Positions 1 through 6,672 of a stretch of 64,000 nucleotides of DNA are shown one piece after another. The translations under genes were made by a program, and so were the position numbers. Origin of the DNA: Rhizobium leguminosarum (GTDB taxonomy: Bacteria > Pseudomonadota > Alphaproteobacteria > Rhizobiales > Rhizobiaceae); assembly GCF_001679785.1 (NCBI RefSeq), contig NZ_CP016286.1, positions 372,001-436,000 on the forward strand, written 5' to 3'. Each line of letters opens with the position of its first letter. The first letter of the stretch is position 1. The notes beneath the pieces are model-generated. The model did not search any database. It had not been told where the DNA came from and was given only the letters and a program-made list of their open reading frames with translations.

Positions 1-560
1 TATAGACATTCCAGAGTTCCGGCCGTTGGTTTCGTGGATCCCAGCGATGATCGGGCGTGCGGAAGGAGTAGATCCGCTCCTTGGCGCGGCTGGCTTCCTC
101 ATCGCGCCGCGCGCCGCCGAAAGCGGCGTCGAATTGGCCGGCATCGAGCGCCTGGCGCAGCCCCTCGGTCTTCATAATGTCGGTGAAGGCGGCCGATCCA
201 TGCGTGAACGGCGTGATGTTTTCGGCCTTGCCGCGCGGATTGATGTGCTCGATCAGATCGAGATCGTACTTCTTCGCGGTCTCGTCGCGGAAGGCGATCA
301 TCTCGGAAAACTTCCAGCCGGTGTTCACATGCAAGAGCGGGAAGGGCACGCGGCCGGGATAGAAGGCCTTGCGCGCCAGATGCAGCAGCACCGAGGAATC
401 CTTGCCGATCGAATAGAGCATGACGGGACGCTCGAATTCGGCCGCAACCTCGCGGAAGATGTGGATGGATTCGTTTTCCAGCGCTTTCAGATGCGGGTCG
501 AGCGGCGCCTTGGCGCTCTGCGGATTGCTGAGTTCCGTATCCGGACGGCTATCGGGCATG
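1..560 (-). CDS. cysD: Sulfate adenylyltransferase subunit 2 (CysD), C-terminus cut by window edge
   Basis: This is the small subunit of ATP sulfurylase, which with the GTPase CysN makes adenylylsulfate from sulfate and ATP in the cytoplasm. The first 186 residues are visible. They contain the PP-loop SIGKDSS at about residues 50-56 and the family motif FGGARRDEE near residue 148. The start ATG at 560 follows a GGAG ribosome-binding site. The gene runs off the left edge, so its end and the expected cysN partner are not seen. It lies 113 bp downstream of cysH on the same strand, which fits a cysH-cysD(-cysN) sulfate assimilation operon. Confidence 0.93.
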
Positions 561-673
561 TTTTACTCCAGACTGTCGATCGTTTGCGGGTGCCCGCAAA
601 GCAATTCCTTGATGTTGGTTTTCCCAAGGCTGCGGCGGTCGCCGCGCCCTGATTGGGAAAGCCGTGGGGTGAT

Positions 674-1414
674 TTACTGTGCGGCGATCGCTGCGGCCTC
701 TTCGGCGACATGCAGGCCGCATTCGCGCGTCTCGTCCTGCTCCCACCACCAGCGGCCGGCGCGCTCCGGCTCGCCGGGCTTGATCGCCCGCGTGCAGGGC
801 TCGCAGCCGATCGAGGGGTAACCGCGGGCGTGCAGCGGATTGACCGGCACGCCGTTTGCGGAAACGAAGGCCTTGATCGCCTCCAAGTCCCAGTCGGCGA
901 GCGGATTGACCTTCAGCAGGTGGCGTTCGGCGTCGTATTCGGCAAAGGGCGTCTCGGCGCGGTTGGCCGATTGGCCGCGGCGCAGGCCGGTGATCCAGAT
1001 CGCAGCACCTTCGAGGGCACGCGCAAGCGGCTTCAGCTTGCGCACGCCGCAACAGGCATGCCGGGCTTCGACGCTCTCGTAGAAACCGTTAAGGCCGTAT
1101 TGCGCCGCATAGGCGTCGATATCGGCCTTCTCGGGCTCGAAGCGATGGATATGGATGTCGTACTGGCTTTCAGTCTCTTCGATCAGCGACAGCGTCTCGG
1201 CAAACAGCCGGCCGGTCTGCAGCGTCGCGATATCGATCGGCAGGCGGTGCGTGCCGATCCCGGCGGTGATCACCTGGTCCTCGATGCCGAGTGACGTGGT
1301 GAACACCACGCGGCCGCCAAGGCCGGAGACCAGCGACAGTCGTCCGGCAAGGTCGAGGCCTGCCAGCCGGTCGTTCAGCGCCTCGGCCTCTGCGATGGGA
1401 TTGTTAACAGTCAT
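674..1414 (-). CDS. cysH: Assimilatory adenylylsulfate (APS) reductase
   Basis: The protein of 246 residues reduces activated sulfate to sulfite using thioredoxin. It carries a Cys-Cys pair at residues 121-122 and a CEPC pair at 204-207. These four cysteines bind the 4Fe-4S cluster that marks APS reductases, as opposed to the PAPS reductases of enterobacteria. The C-terminal ECGLH near residue 231 holds the catalytic cysteine. It is the first gene of the cysH-cysD unit and is divergent from an Rrf2 regulator, which makes regulation by that neighbour plausible but unproven. The APS specificity is inferred from the cluster cysteines. Confidence 0.92.
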   Translation of the reverse strand: MTVNNPIAEAEALNDRLAGLDLAGRLSLVSGLGGRVVFTTSLGIEDQVITAGIGTHRLPIDIATLQTGRLFAETLSLIEETESQYDIHIHRFEPEKADIDAYAAQYGLNGFYESVEARHACCGVRKLKPLARALEGAAIWITGLRRGQSANRAETPFAEYDAERHLLKVNPLADWDLEAIKAFVSANGVPVNPLHARGYPSIGCEPCTRAIKPGEPERAGRWWWEQDETRECGLHVAEEAAAIAAQ

Positions 1415-1670
1415 GAGAATCCTGTCCTTTGTTGACGGGAGTATCGCAGTTCACGCATGGATCGGACAGAAAAAGGGATTTCGAAAGCTGCGGCCGGAGG
1501 AGCAAATATCTCTCCGAAGCTGCCGCGATGCAGAAAAGTAGCCGCCTGCGGATGAAAATCCACATCGGCAGCTCGAATGTCTATAGAAATAGTAGGGTTA
1601 CACACAGCCTGTCAATCCGAAATCTGAAGTGATGCCGAAAATGGTGCAGAAAGCGCGGTTTTGGCATAGA

Positions 1671-1723
1671 TTGAGAGAGCTTGGCCGAGGGCGAAAAACA
1701 AGGCCAAAACGCTTGTCTCTCAA
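1671..1723. other. Interrupted inverted repeat upstream of the Rrf2 gene
   Basis: The 420-bp gap between cysH and the Rrf2 gene holds a composite stem. TTGAGAGA at 1671-1678 pairs with TCTCTCAA at 1716-1723, and inside it TTGGCC at 1681-1686 pairs with GGCCAA at 1702-1707. The two arms are in register apart from a few unpaired bases. It may be an RNA structure in the leader of the regulator, a binding site or a decayed intergenic repeat. No other gene is seen in this gap. A weaker repeat, TGCCGAAAA facing TTTTGGCA at 1632-1664, resembles the repeat family found elsewhere in the window. Confidence 0.5.
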
Positions 1724-1834
1724 GGCTTTCTCCGGCGCGTTCAAATTCCGTTCATGCTGGTTGTGTCATAGAGGCAAAAGTACTTCCGTAGCGGTGCGGA
1801 AATTCGCGCCGCCTGTGTGTGTCGATGGTCAAAA

Positions 1835-2281
1835 ATGATTACGCAAAAGGCGAAATATGCGCTGCGGGCGCTCACGGTCTTGGCTGATGCCGATGCCGAC
1901 GAACCGGTGATGATTTCCGATATCGCGGCGCAGCAGAAGATCCCGAAGAAGTTCCTCGAACAGATCCTGCTCGACCTGAAACATCACGGCGTCGTCGCCA
2001 GCCGTCGCGGTAAGCAGGGCGGTTATCTCCTGCTGAAGCCCGCCCACACCATCACCTTCGGCGAGATCCTGCGCATCATCGACGGCCCGATCGCGCCGCT
2101 TCCGTGCCTCTCGATCACCGCCTACCGCCGGTGCGACGATTGCGACGGCGAACAGAACTGCCAGATCCGCCATGTCTTCGCCAAGGTGGCGGACGCCACC
2201 CGCAAGGTGCTGTTCTCCACCACCATCGCCGATGCCATCGCCCCAAAGCACAGCGCCGAAGTCACTCGGCTGCTGGCCTGA
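1835..2281 (+). CDS. Rrf2-family transcriptional regulator
   Basis: This 148-residue protein has the N-terminal winged helix typical of Rrf2 proteins (MITQKAKYALRAL, then the RRGKQGGYLL wing near residue 58). Three clustered cysteines around residues 90-108 (PCLS, RRCDDC, QNC) resemble the Fe-S ligands of IscR and RirA-type members, so redox, iron or cysteine-status sensing is likely. The start at 1835 is preferred over an upstream in-frame start at 1817 because family members begin with MITQKAKYAL. Its position divergent from cysH suggests it controls sulfate assimilation, as CymR-like members do elsewhere, but no operator could be assigned. Confidence 0.85.
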   Translation: MITQKAKYALRALTVLADADADEPVMISDIAAQQKIPKKFLEQILLDLKHHGVVASRRGKQGGYLLLKPAHTITFGEILRIIDGPIAPLPCLSITAYRRCDDCDGEQNCQIRHVFAKVADATRKVLFSTTIADAIAPKHSAEVTRLLA

Positions 2282-2376
2282 GCATACGCCCGCCTCTTGC
2301 TTCAAGATTTGGTGAAATCCCTTTTCTTCCAGTCGGGATGCTCCACCTGCCTGCTCATGCTGGTAGGGAGAATATC

Positions 2377-2763
2377 ATGTTTGGAATTTCAGCACAGCGA
2401 GTAGTGGCTGCGGCCATCCTCTCGGCGGCCCTCGCCACAGGTGCTGCCGCTCATCACGGCTGGTCGTGGGCCGAGGCGGATCAGATCGAGCTGCGCGGCA
2501 CCATCCAAAAGATCTCCATGGGCGGACCACATCCGACGCTCGACGTTGCCACCGCCGATGACGGCGTCTGGCTCGTCGAACTCGGTAATCCGCGCCAGAC
2601 GGAACGCTCCGGTTTCGTCGAAGGTGTGGCCAAGCCCGGCGACCAGGTGGTGGCCCTTGGAAACCGTTCGCAGGATGCAAAAGAGAAGCGGCTGAAGGCC
2701 GTGCGCCTCACCATCGGCGAGAAGCGCTACGATATCTATCCCGACCGCATCAAGACGAACTGA
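2377..2763 (+). CDS. Small exported protein, DUF6152-like
   Basis: The protein has 128 residues and begins with a signal peptide ending in LATGAAA. The mature chain would start with (A)HHGWSW. The remainder looks like a single small beta-barrel domain with an OB-like pattern (IELRGTIQKIS, TLDVATADDGVWLVELG, GDQVVALGN). This layout matches the DUF6152 family, whose function is unknown. The start ATG at 2377 follows GGTAGGGAG. It is 22 bp upstream of a small membrane protein gene on the same strand, so the two probably form an operon. The histidine pair at the predicted mature N-terminus suggests metal binding, which is inference. Confidence 0.75.
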   Translation: MFGISAQRVVAAAILSAALATGAAAHHGWSWAEADQIELRGTIQKISMGGPHPTLDVATADDGVWLVELGNPRQTERSGFVEGVAKPGDQVVALGNRSQDAKEKRLKAVRLTIGEKRYDIYPDRIKTN

Positions 2764-2788
2764 CCTCTGGGCGAACTGACCTGTCGTG

Positions 2789-3259
2789 ATGGACACTCTC
2801 GAATGGCTGTCGGCTACCACGCCTGCGCTCGCGCTCCGGCGCTCCGGAACGCTCTACATGTTCGTCAACGCCGCCCATATCCTGGCGATCGGCCTTTTGG
2901 TCGGCGCCATCCTCCCGCTCGATCTGAGGCTCGCCGGCTTCTTCCGCAAGGTGCCGGTTGAGATCGTCGCGCCGTTTCTGTCACGCTCCGCCAGCGTCGG
3001 CCTCGCCGCGGCCATTGTCACCGGCTTCTGCCTCTTCAGCGTCAGGGCGGTCGAATATGCCGGCAATCCCGCCTTCCTTGCCAAGCTCGGGCTGATTGCC
3101 TTTGGATTGCTCAACGTGCTCGCGGTGCATACCGGGCAGGGCTGGCGAATGGCAACCACGGTCGGCATTCTACGCCCTGCCATAAGAGTTTCGGCGGCTC
3201 TGTCGGCGGCGACATGGATCGCCGCGCTGGTGGCGGGACGCTGGATCGGATTTCTATGA
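2789..3259 (+). CDS. Small integral membrane protein, DUF6644-like
   Basis: This 156-residue protein has about four hydrophobic segments (roughly residues 25-50, 65-85, 95-115 and 130-150) and few charged residues. It resembles the DUF6644 family that often follows DUF6152 genes; the family name is offered with moderate confidence. A GTG codon directly before the ATG at 2789 could also start translation. It follows the exported DUF6152-like gene by 25 bp. The pair may form an export or membrane-redox unit, but nothing in the sequence reveals a reaction. Confidence 0.7.
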   Translation: MDTLEWLSATTPALALRRSGTLYMFVNAAHILAIGLLVGAILPLDLRLAGFFRKVPVEIVAPFLSRSASVGLAAAIVTGFCLFSVRAVEYAGNPAFLAKLGLIAFGLLNVLAVHTGQGWRMATTVGILRPAIRVSAALSAATWIAALVAGRWIGFL

Positions 3260-3347
3260 TGTGATCGCTCCCGATTTTCTCAACCGCGGCGCATATGAAT
3301 TGCGTCAGGTGGAGGGGAGTTGAATATAACACGATGATCCATCATAT

Positions 3348-3367
3348 TGCATTGCAATTGCAACGCA
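3348..3367. promoter_or_regulatory. Palindromic operator upstream of the first toxin-antitoxin pair
   Basis: The 20-bp sequence TGCATTGCAATTGCAACGCA is a palindrome with one mismatched pair and lies just upstream of the antitoxin start at 3379. A second inverted repeat, ATGAT-CC-ATCAT, lies at 3334-3345. A possible -10 (TATAAC, 3325-3330) sits upstream. Type II antitoxins usually repress their own promoter through such palindromes, so this is the likely autoregulatory site. Confidence 0.6.
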
Positions 3368-3378
3368 TGAGGAACGTC

Positions 3379-3660
3379 ATGAAAACGGCATCGCTCCCGT
3401 CTCTTCGCGTGGATCCTGAATTGCGCGCTGCCGCCGAAAGCGTTCTCAAAGAAGGCGAGAGCTTGTCGTCGCTGATAGAGGACTCTCTTCGCCGCCAGAT
3501 CGATTATAGAAAGACCCAAGCGGAGTTCATCGCGCGGGGTCTGGTTGGCTTGGCTGACGCGCAGCGGACTGGTGTGTTTTACACAACGGACGACATTCAG
3601 GAGTTGATGCGCAAAAAGCTTGAAAAGGCGAAAGCCCGTAAAGCAGCACAGCAGAAATGA
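3379..3660 (+). CDS. Antitoxin of a type II toxin-antitoxin pair (YlcI/YnfO or ParD-like)
   Basis: The 93-residue protein has an N-terminal ribbon-helix-helix pattern (LPSLRVDPELRAAAESVL, then SLSSLIEDSLRRQI) that would bind DNA as a dimer. A basic C-terminal tail (KKLEKAKARKAAQQK) would wrap the toxin. The ATG at 3379 is favoured because a GAGG ribosome-binding site lies about 10 bases upstream and the domain begins here; in-frame ATGs at 3334 and 3367 lie inside the operator region. The stop overlaps the toxin start by four bases (ATGA), which is typical of translationally coupled pairs. Confidence 0.82.
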   Translation: MKTASLPSLRVDPELRAAAESVLKEGESLSSLIEDSLRRQIDYRKTQAEFIARGLVGLADAQRTGVFYTTDDIQELMRKKLEKAKARKAAQQK

Positions 3661-3956
3661 CCTTCGAGCTAAAGTATACCCAGACCTTCTATGAAGATCT
3701 GGACCGGCTCGCCGATTTTCTGATCGAACGTGATCCGGATTTGGCGGAACGTGCCCTCAGCGCCATCCAAAAAGCGCTGATGATACTCCAGGATTTCCCG
3801 CTTATGGCCAGACGCGCATCTGCGGATGATCCTTTGCTGCGCGAGCTCGTCGTACCATTCGGTTCAGCCGGACATGTCATTCTTTTCAAAGTGATGAATG
3901 AAACGAGCGTCATTGTCCTCGCCGTCCGTCACCAGCGCGAAGAAGATTACCACTGA
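3657..3956 (+). CDS. RelE/ParE-family toxin
   Basis: This 99-residue protein has the ParE/RelE fold pattern: an N-terminal strand (ELKYTQTFYEDLDRLADFL), two helices, then ELVVPFGSAGHVILFKV and a final strand VIVLAVRHQREEDYH. ParE members poison gyrase and RelE members cut ribosome-bound mRNA; the ending with RHQREEDY is more ParE-like, but the target cannot be read from the sequence. It is coupled to the upstream antitoxin by a four-base overlap. A degraded copy of the betA 3' end begins 6 bp after its stop codon. Confidence 0.85.
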   Translation: MTFELKYTQTFYEDLDRLADFLIERDPDLAERALSAIQKALMILQDFPLMARRASADDPLLRELVVPFGSAGHVILFKVMNETSVIVLAVRHQREEDYH

Positions 3957-3962
3957 CTATCT

Positions 3963-4022
3963 GTCGCTGACCACCCAGCGCAGATTGACCACGGCTCCTG
4001 GTTCGAGCGCGCCAGCGGTTTG
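3963..4022 (-). pseudogene. Degraded fragment of the betA 3' end (distal copy)
   Basis: About 60 bp resemble the last codons of the intact betA gene, whose 3' end is near 7885. On the minus strand the fragment still reads [10 protein letters not shown], the same ten residues found near the BetA C-terminus. A one-base deletion then shifts the frame and the last 15 bases are scrambled. It lies between the ParE-like toxin and HigB. It is shorter and more decayed than the second copy at 4894-5063, so it may be the older remnant. Confidence 0.75.
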
Positions 4023-4052
4023 CGCATCGTCCGCCGGTCTTCGATCTCTTCC

Positions 4053-4102
4053 ATAGCAACTTGCTATAATCGGATAGTTGCGCTAGATTGCAGCCATAGC
4101 AA
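4053..4102 (+). promoter_or_regulatory. higBA promoter with overlapping operator half-sites
   Basis: A perfect inverted repeat ATAGCAA-C-TTGCTAT at 4053-4067 overlaps a consensus -10 box TATAAT at 4065-4070. A further ATAGCAA half-site lies at 4096-4102, and TAG-TTGCG-CTA lies at 4075-4085. The arrangement suggests that the HigA antitoxin, alone or with HigB, represses the promoter. No good -35 hexamer is visible, so an activator or an extended promoter element may be needed. Confidence 0.6.
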
Positions 4103-4126
4103 AATGCGATACACGATTCCGGATTT

Positions 4127-4414
4127 ATGCACGTCATCACGCGGAAAAAAATCTGGGAGGCGAAAGACCGATGGCCTCAAACAGCCAATGCCCTGGATAC
4201 CTGGTATCGACTGATGAAGTCGTCGGAGCCGACAGACTTCGCCGACATGAAATCACTGTTTCCGGCAACGGACAAAGTCGGGCGGCACCACGTGTTCGAC
4301 ATTGGCGGCAACAAGCTGCGCTTGATCGCGGTGGTGCACTACAAATTTAGGAAGGTCTATATTCAGCGGATTATGGATCATGCCGAGTACGACAAAGGAG
4401 CATGGAAGGGTTAG
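4127..4414 (+). CDS. higB: HigB-family mRNA interferase toxin
   Basis: The 95-residue protein matches the HigB toxin family. It has the N-terminal MHVITRKKIWEAKDRWPQ, the DTWYRLMKSSEPTDFADMK block, and FDIGGNKLRLIAVVHYKFRKVYIQRIMDHAEYDK at the C-terminus, where the family's RNase residues lie. HigB enzymes cut mRNA on the ribosome. The gene order toxin-then-antitoxin is the reverse of most type II pairs and is diagnostic of higBA. The antitoxin starts 5 bp downstream. The module sits between two truncated betA 3' ends. Confidence 0.88.
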   Translation: MHVITRKKIWEAKDRWPQTANALDTWYRLMKSSEPTDFADMKSLFPATDKVGRHHVFDIGGNKLRLIAVVHYKFRKVYIQRIMDHAEYDKGAWKG

Positions 4415-4418
4415 GCCG

Positions 4419-4826
4419 ATGAGCGCACTTGTAAAACTGGTAAGCGAGCACTGGACGCATGTGGCTCCTCTTCTTGCCATGCCGGGCAATGAAGCTGAGT
4501 ATGATCATCTCGTGAAGCAACTTGACGAGATTCTCGCTGAAGTAGGCGACGATGAGGATCATCCTTTGGCGTTGCTTGCGTCTCGCATGGCGGACCTTGT
4601 TGAGGCCTATGACGAGCAAAACCGCCCAATGCCTCCGGTGACTGGCGCCGATGCACTCCGTTATGTCATGGAGGAGCGCAGCCTTGGCCAGTCCGAACTG
4701 CCGGAAGTGGGCGCTCAGTCCGTCGTGTCTGAGATTTTGAGCGGGAAGCGACAAATCAATGTTCGACAAGCCCGCGCTCTGAGTGAGCGATTTCTGATAC
4801 CGGCATCCGTATTTCTATCGCTCTGA
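4419..4826 (+). CDS. higA: HigA-family antitoxin with helix-turn-helix
   Basis: The 135-residue protein has an acidic N-terminal half (LDEILAEVGDDEDHPL) and a C-terminal helix-turn-helix of the XRE type (LRYVMEERSLGQSELPEVG, SVVSEILSGKRQI, ALSERFLIPASVFL). This is the longer HigA type found with HigB_toxin proteins. The ATG at 4419 follows GGAAGGG at 4404-4410; an in-frame start at 4380 would lie inside higB and is not preferred. It should neutralise HigB and repress the promoter upstream of higB. Confidence 0.87.
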   Translation: MSALVKLVSEHWTHVAPLLAMPGNEAEYDHLVKQLDEILAEVGDDEDHPLALLASRMADLVEAYDEQNRPMPPVTGADALRYVMEERSLGQSELPEVGAQSVVSEILSGKRQINVRQARALSERFLIPASVFLSL

Positions 4827-4893
4827 CGATAGACATTCCCGACGACCAGCGACAACCGGTCGGTGGCAGTGCTGCCCAATAGCTCTCTACGCT

Positions 4894-5063
4894 TCAGCGG
4901 TCGCTGACGGCCGCGCGCGGGTTGATCCACGGCTCCTGGTTTGAGCGCGCCAGCGGTTGTTTGCCGAGGATATGGTCGGCCGCCTTCTCTCCCGTCATGA
5001 TCGAGTGTCCGTTCAGGTTGCCATAGGTGACGTACGGGAAGATCGAACTGTCGGCGACGCGCA
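4894..5063 (-). pseudogene. Truncated betA 3' end (second copy)
   Basis: About 170 bp match the 3' end of the intact betA at 7885-8055, with about 14 base differences counted by eye. The reading frame is intact to a stop codon at 4894 and gives [18 protein letters not shown] at its start and [13 protein letters not shown] at its end. Only about four residues differ from BetA and most changes are silent. Similarity stops abruptly at about 5063, after which the sequence is unrelated. It has no start or N-terminal domain, so it cannot encode a working enzyme. Confidence 0.85.
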
Positions 5064-5149
5064 CCCTGTCGAAGGCTCGCGCGGCACGGCGGCTTCGACG
5101 TGGTTGTTCGAATCTATCCCCCGAATCCTCTGCCGCGACCATCCCACAG

Positions 5150-5689
5150 TCAGCCTCGCAGCATGCGACGAGCTTCGTAAGCTTCCAGGAACTCCGGAGA
5201 GGCGACGTCATCGGCCAGCGCGCGCAGCGCAGCCGCGGAAGGACCCAGCACCACCTCAACGCGCTGATTGGCATCAGCCCACAGGGCCAATGCCTCGTGC
5301 AGGCGTTGCTCGCCGGACGGCGTCAGCATTGCGTGCTTCGTCCGGCCATCATGTTCGTCAGGCATGAGCTCGACCAGTCCGTCCCGGACGAGCGGGCGAA
5401 GGGCGTGGGTCAAAGCGGAAATGCTGACGGCAAGGCGCTCAGCGAGCAATAGCAAGGTTGGCCATCCATGGCTGCCCTCGTGCAACGCTGCGATCTGGGT
5501 CAGAAGCCCGACCTGGGTGGCCTTCAGGCCGGTTGGCGCCACCGCCTCATCATAAATCTGCCCCAACCGCCGTGACGCGCGCCGGAGGGCGGTGTTTGTG
5601 CACACGAGTTCGGCCAGGAGTTCCGGCGGGCTCAGTCTGCCCGCGCGCAACTCCTCCCCTGGATCACCAATCGACAGTTTTTTGCCCAT
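5150..5689 (-). CDS. MarR-family transcriptional regulator
   Basis: The protein of 179 residues has a MarR winged helix-turn-helix: [62 protein letters not shown]. The wing motif DEHDGRTKH is typical of the family. Such proteins usually repress a divergent gene and are released by a ligand or oxidant. It is divergent from an SDR gene with an 89-bp shared promoter region that holds two similar palindromic sites, which suits autoregulation and control of the SDR and Old Yellow Enzyme genes. Confidence 0.88.
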   Translation of the reverse strand: MGKKLSIGDPGEELRAGRLSPPELLAELVCTNTALRRASRRLGQIYDEAVAPTGLKATQVGLLTQIAALHEGSHGWPTLLLLAERLAVSISALTHALRPLVRDGLVELMPDEHDGRTKHAMLTPSGEQRLHEALALWADANQRVEVVLGPSAAALRALADDVASPEFLEAYEARRMLRG

Positions 5690-5702
5690 CCCAATAAAAT
5701 AG

Positions 5703-5761
5703 TTGAGGGCTCATCCATTGACAAGACGACATCGCGACCATACGTAAACTTGAGCACTCAA
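5703..5761. promoter_or_regulatory. Shared MarR operator and promoter region
   Basis: TTGAGGGCTCA at 5703-5713 and the perfect palindrome TTGAGCACTCAA at 5750-5761 are two copies of one site. They flank a -35 box TTGACA at 5718-5723, whose possible -10 (TACGTA, 5741-5746) is 17 bases away and points to the SDR gene. A MarR dimer bound at both sites would block both divergent promoters. Confidence 0.6.
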
Positions 5762-5778
5762 CCAAATAGGATTTTGAC

Positions 5779-6579
5779 ATGTCTGCATCATCGCTCAAGC
5801 CCGTCGCCCTCGTCACCGGCGCCTCCGCTGGCATCGGCGCCATCTATGCGGCGCGCCTCGCTGAAAAGGGGTATGACCTCATCCTCGTCGCCCGGCGGGC
5901 CGATCGTCTGAAGGCGCTCTCGGACAAGCTCGGCGCTGCCCACGGCACGAAAGTCGAGGTCGTGGAAGCCGACCTGACGAAAGACGCCGACCTCACCCGC
6001 GTCGAAAAGGTGCTGAAGGACAATTCAGCGATCACGCTCCTCGTCAACAACGCCGGCAACTCGACCTTGGCTCCGGTCGCCAAGACCGCTGAGGAAGACG
6101 CGGCCGCGATGATCGCACTCAACGTCACTGCGCTCACGCGGCTGACACACGCCGTTCTGCCTGCATTCCTCAGCCGCAACCACGGCGCGATCATCAACGT
6201 CGCTTCGGTCTTGTCCTTTCATGCCCTGCCGATTAGCGCGATCTACAGCGGCACCAAGGGCTATGTGATGAACTTCAGCCGGGGTCTGCAGCAGGAATTG
6301 GCTGGGACCAATGTCCGCCTGCAACTCGTCATGCCGGCGGCCACGGCGACCGAACTCTGGGATTTGTCGGGCGTACCGCTGGCGTCGCTCAACCAGGCGA
6401 CCGTCATGACGTCGGAAAACCTGGTCGACGCCGCCCTGGCCGGTTTCGACAAGGGCGAAGATATCACGCTGCCATCCGTTGCCGACGCCAGTCTGTGGGA
6501 CAAGTTCGACCAAGCCCGATCCACACTGTTCGCCGCGACGCAGACCGGTGAACCTGCGCCCCGTTACCGCGCCGTCTAG
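5779..6579 (+). CDS. Short-chain dehydrogenase/reductase
   Basis: This 266-residue protein is a classical SDR. The NAD(P) motif TGASAGIG is at 13-20, NNAG at 90-93, and the catalytic Ser143, Tyr156 and Lys160 (YSGTK) are in place. The basic ARR at about 38-40 after the second strand suggests NADPH. The substrate is unknown. It is followed by an Old Yellow Enzyme gene and divergent from a MarR regulator, so the three genes probably form an electrophile or xenobiotic response module. They lie between a truncated and the complete betA 3' end. Confidence 0.87.
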   Translation: MSASSLKPVALVTGASAGIGAIYAARLAEKGYDLILVARRADRLKALSDKLGAAHGTKVEVVEADLTKDADLTRVEKVLKDNSAITLLVNNAGNSTLAPVAKTAEEDAAAMIALNVTALTRLTHAVLPAFLSRNHGAIINVASVLSFHALPISAIYSGTKGYVMNFSRGLQQELAGTNVRLQLVMPAATATELWDLSGVPLASLNQATVMTSENLVDAALAGFDKGEDITLPSVADASLWDKFDQARSTLFAATQTGEPAPRYRAV

Positions 6580-6672
6580 ACACCCGAAGGATCGAGCGCA
6601 CGGATTAACCCCTACGCCAGCGGCGTCGGCAGATCCGTGCGGTTGATTGATATTCATTTTAAGGAGATTCCA

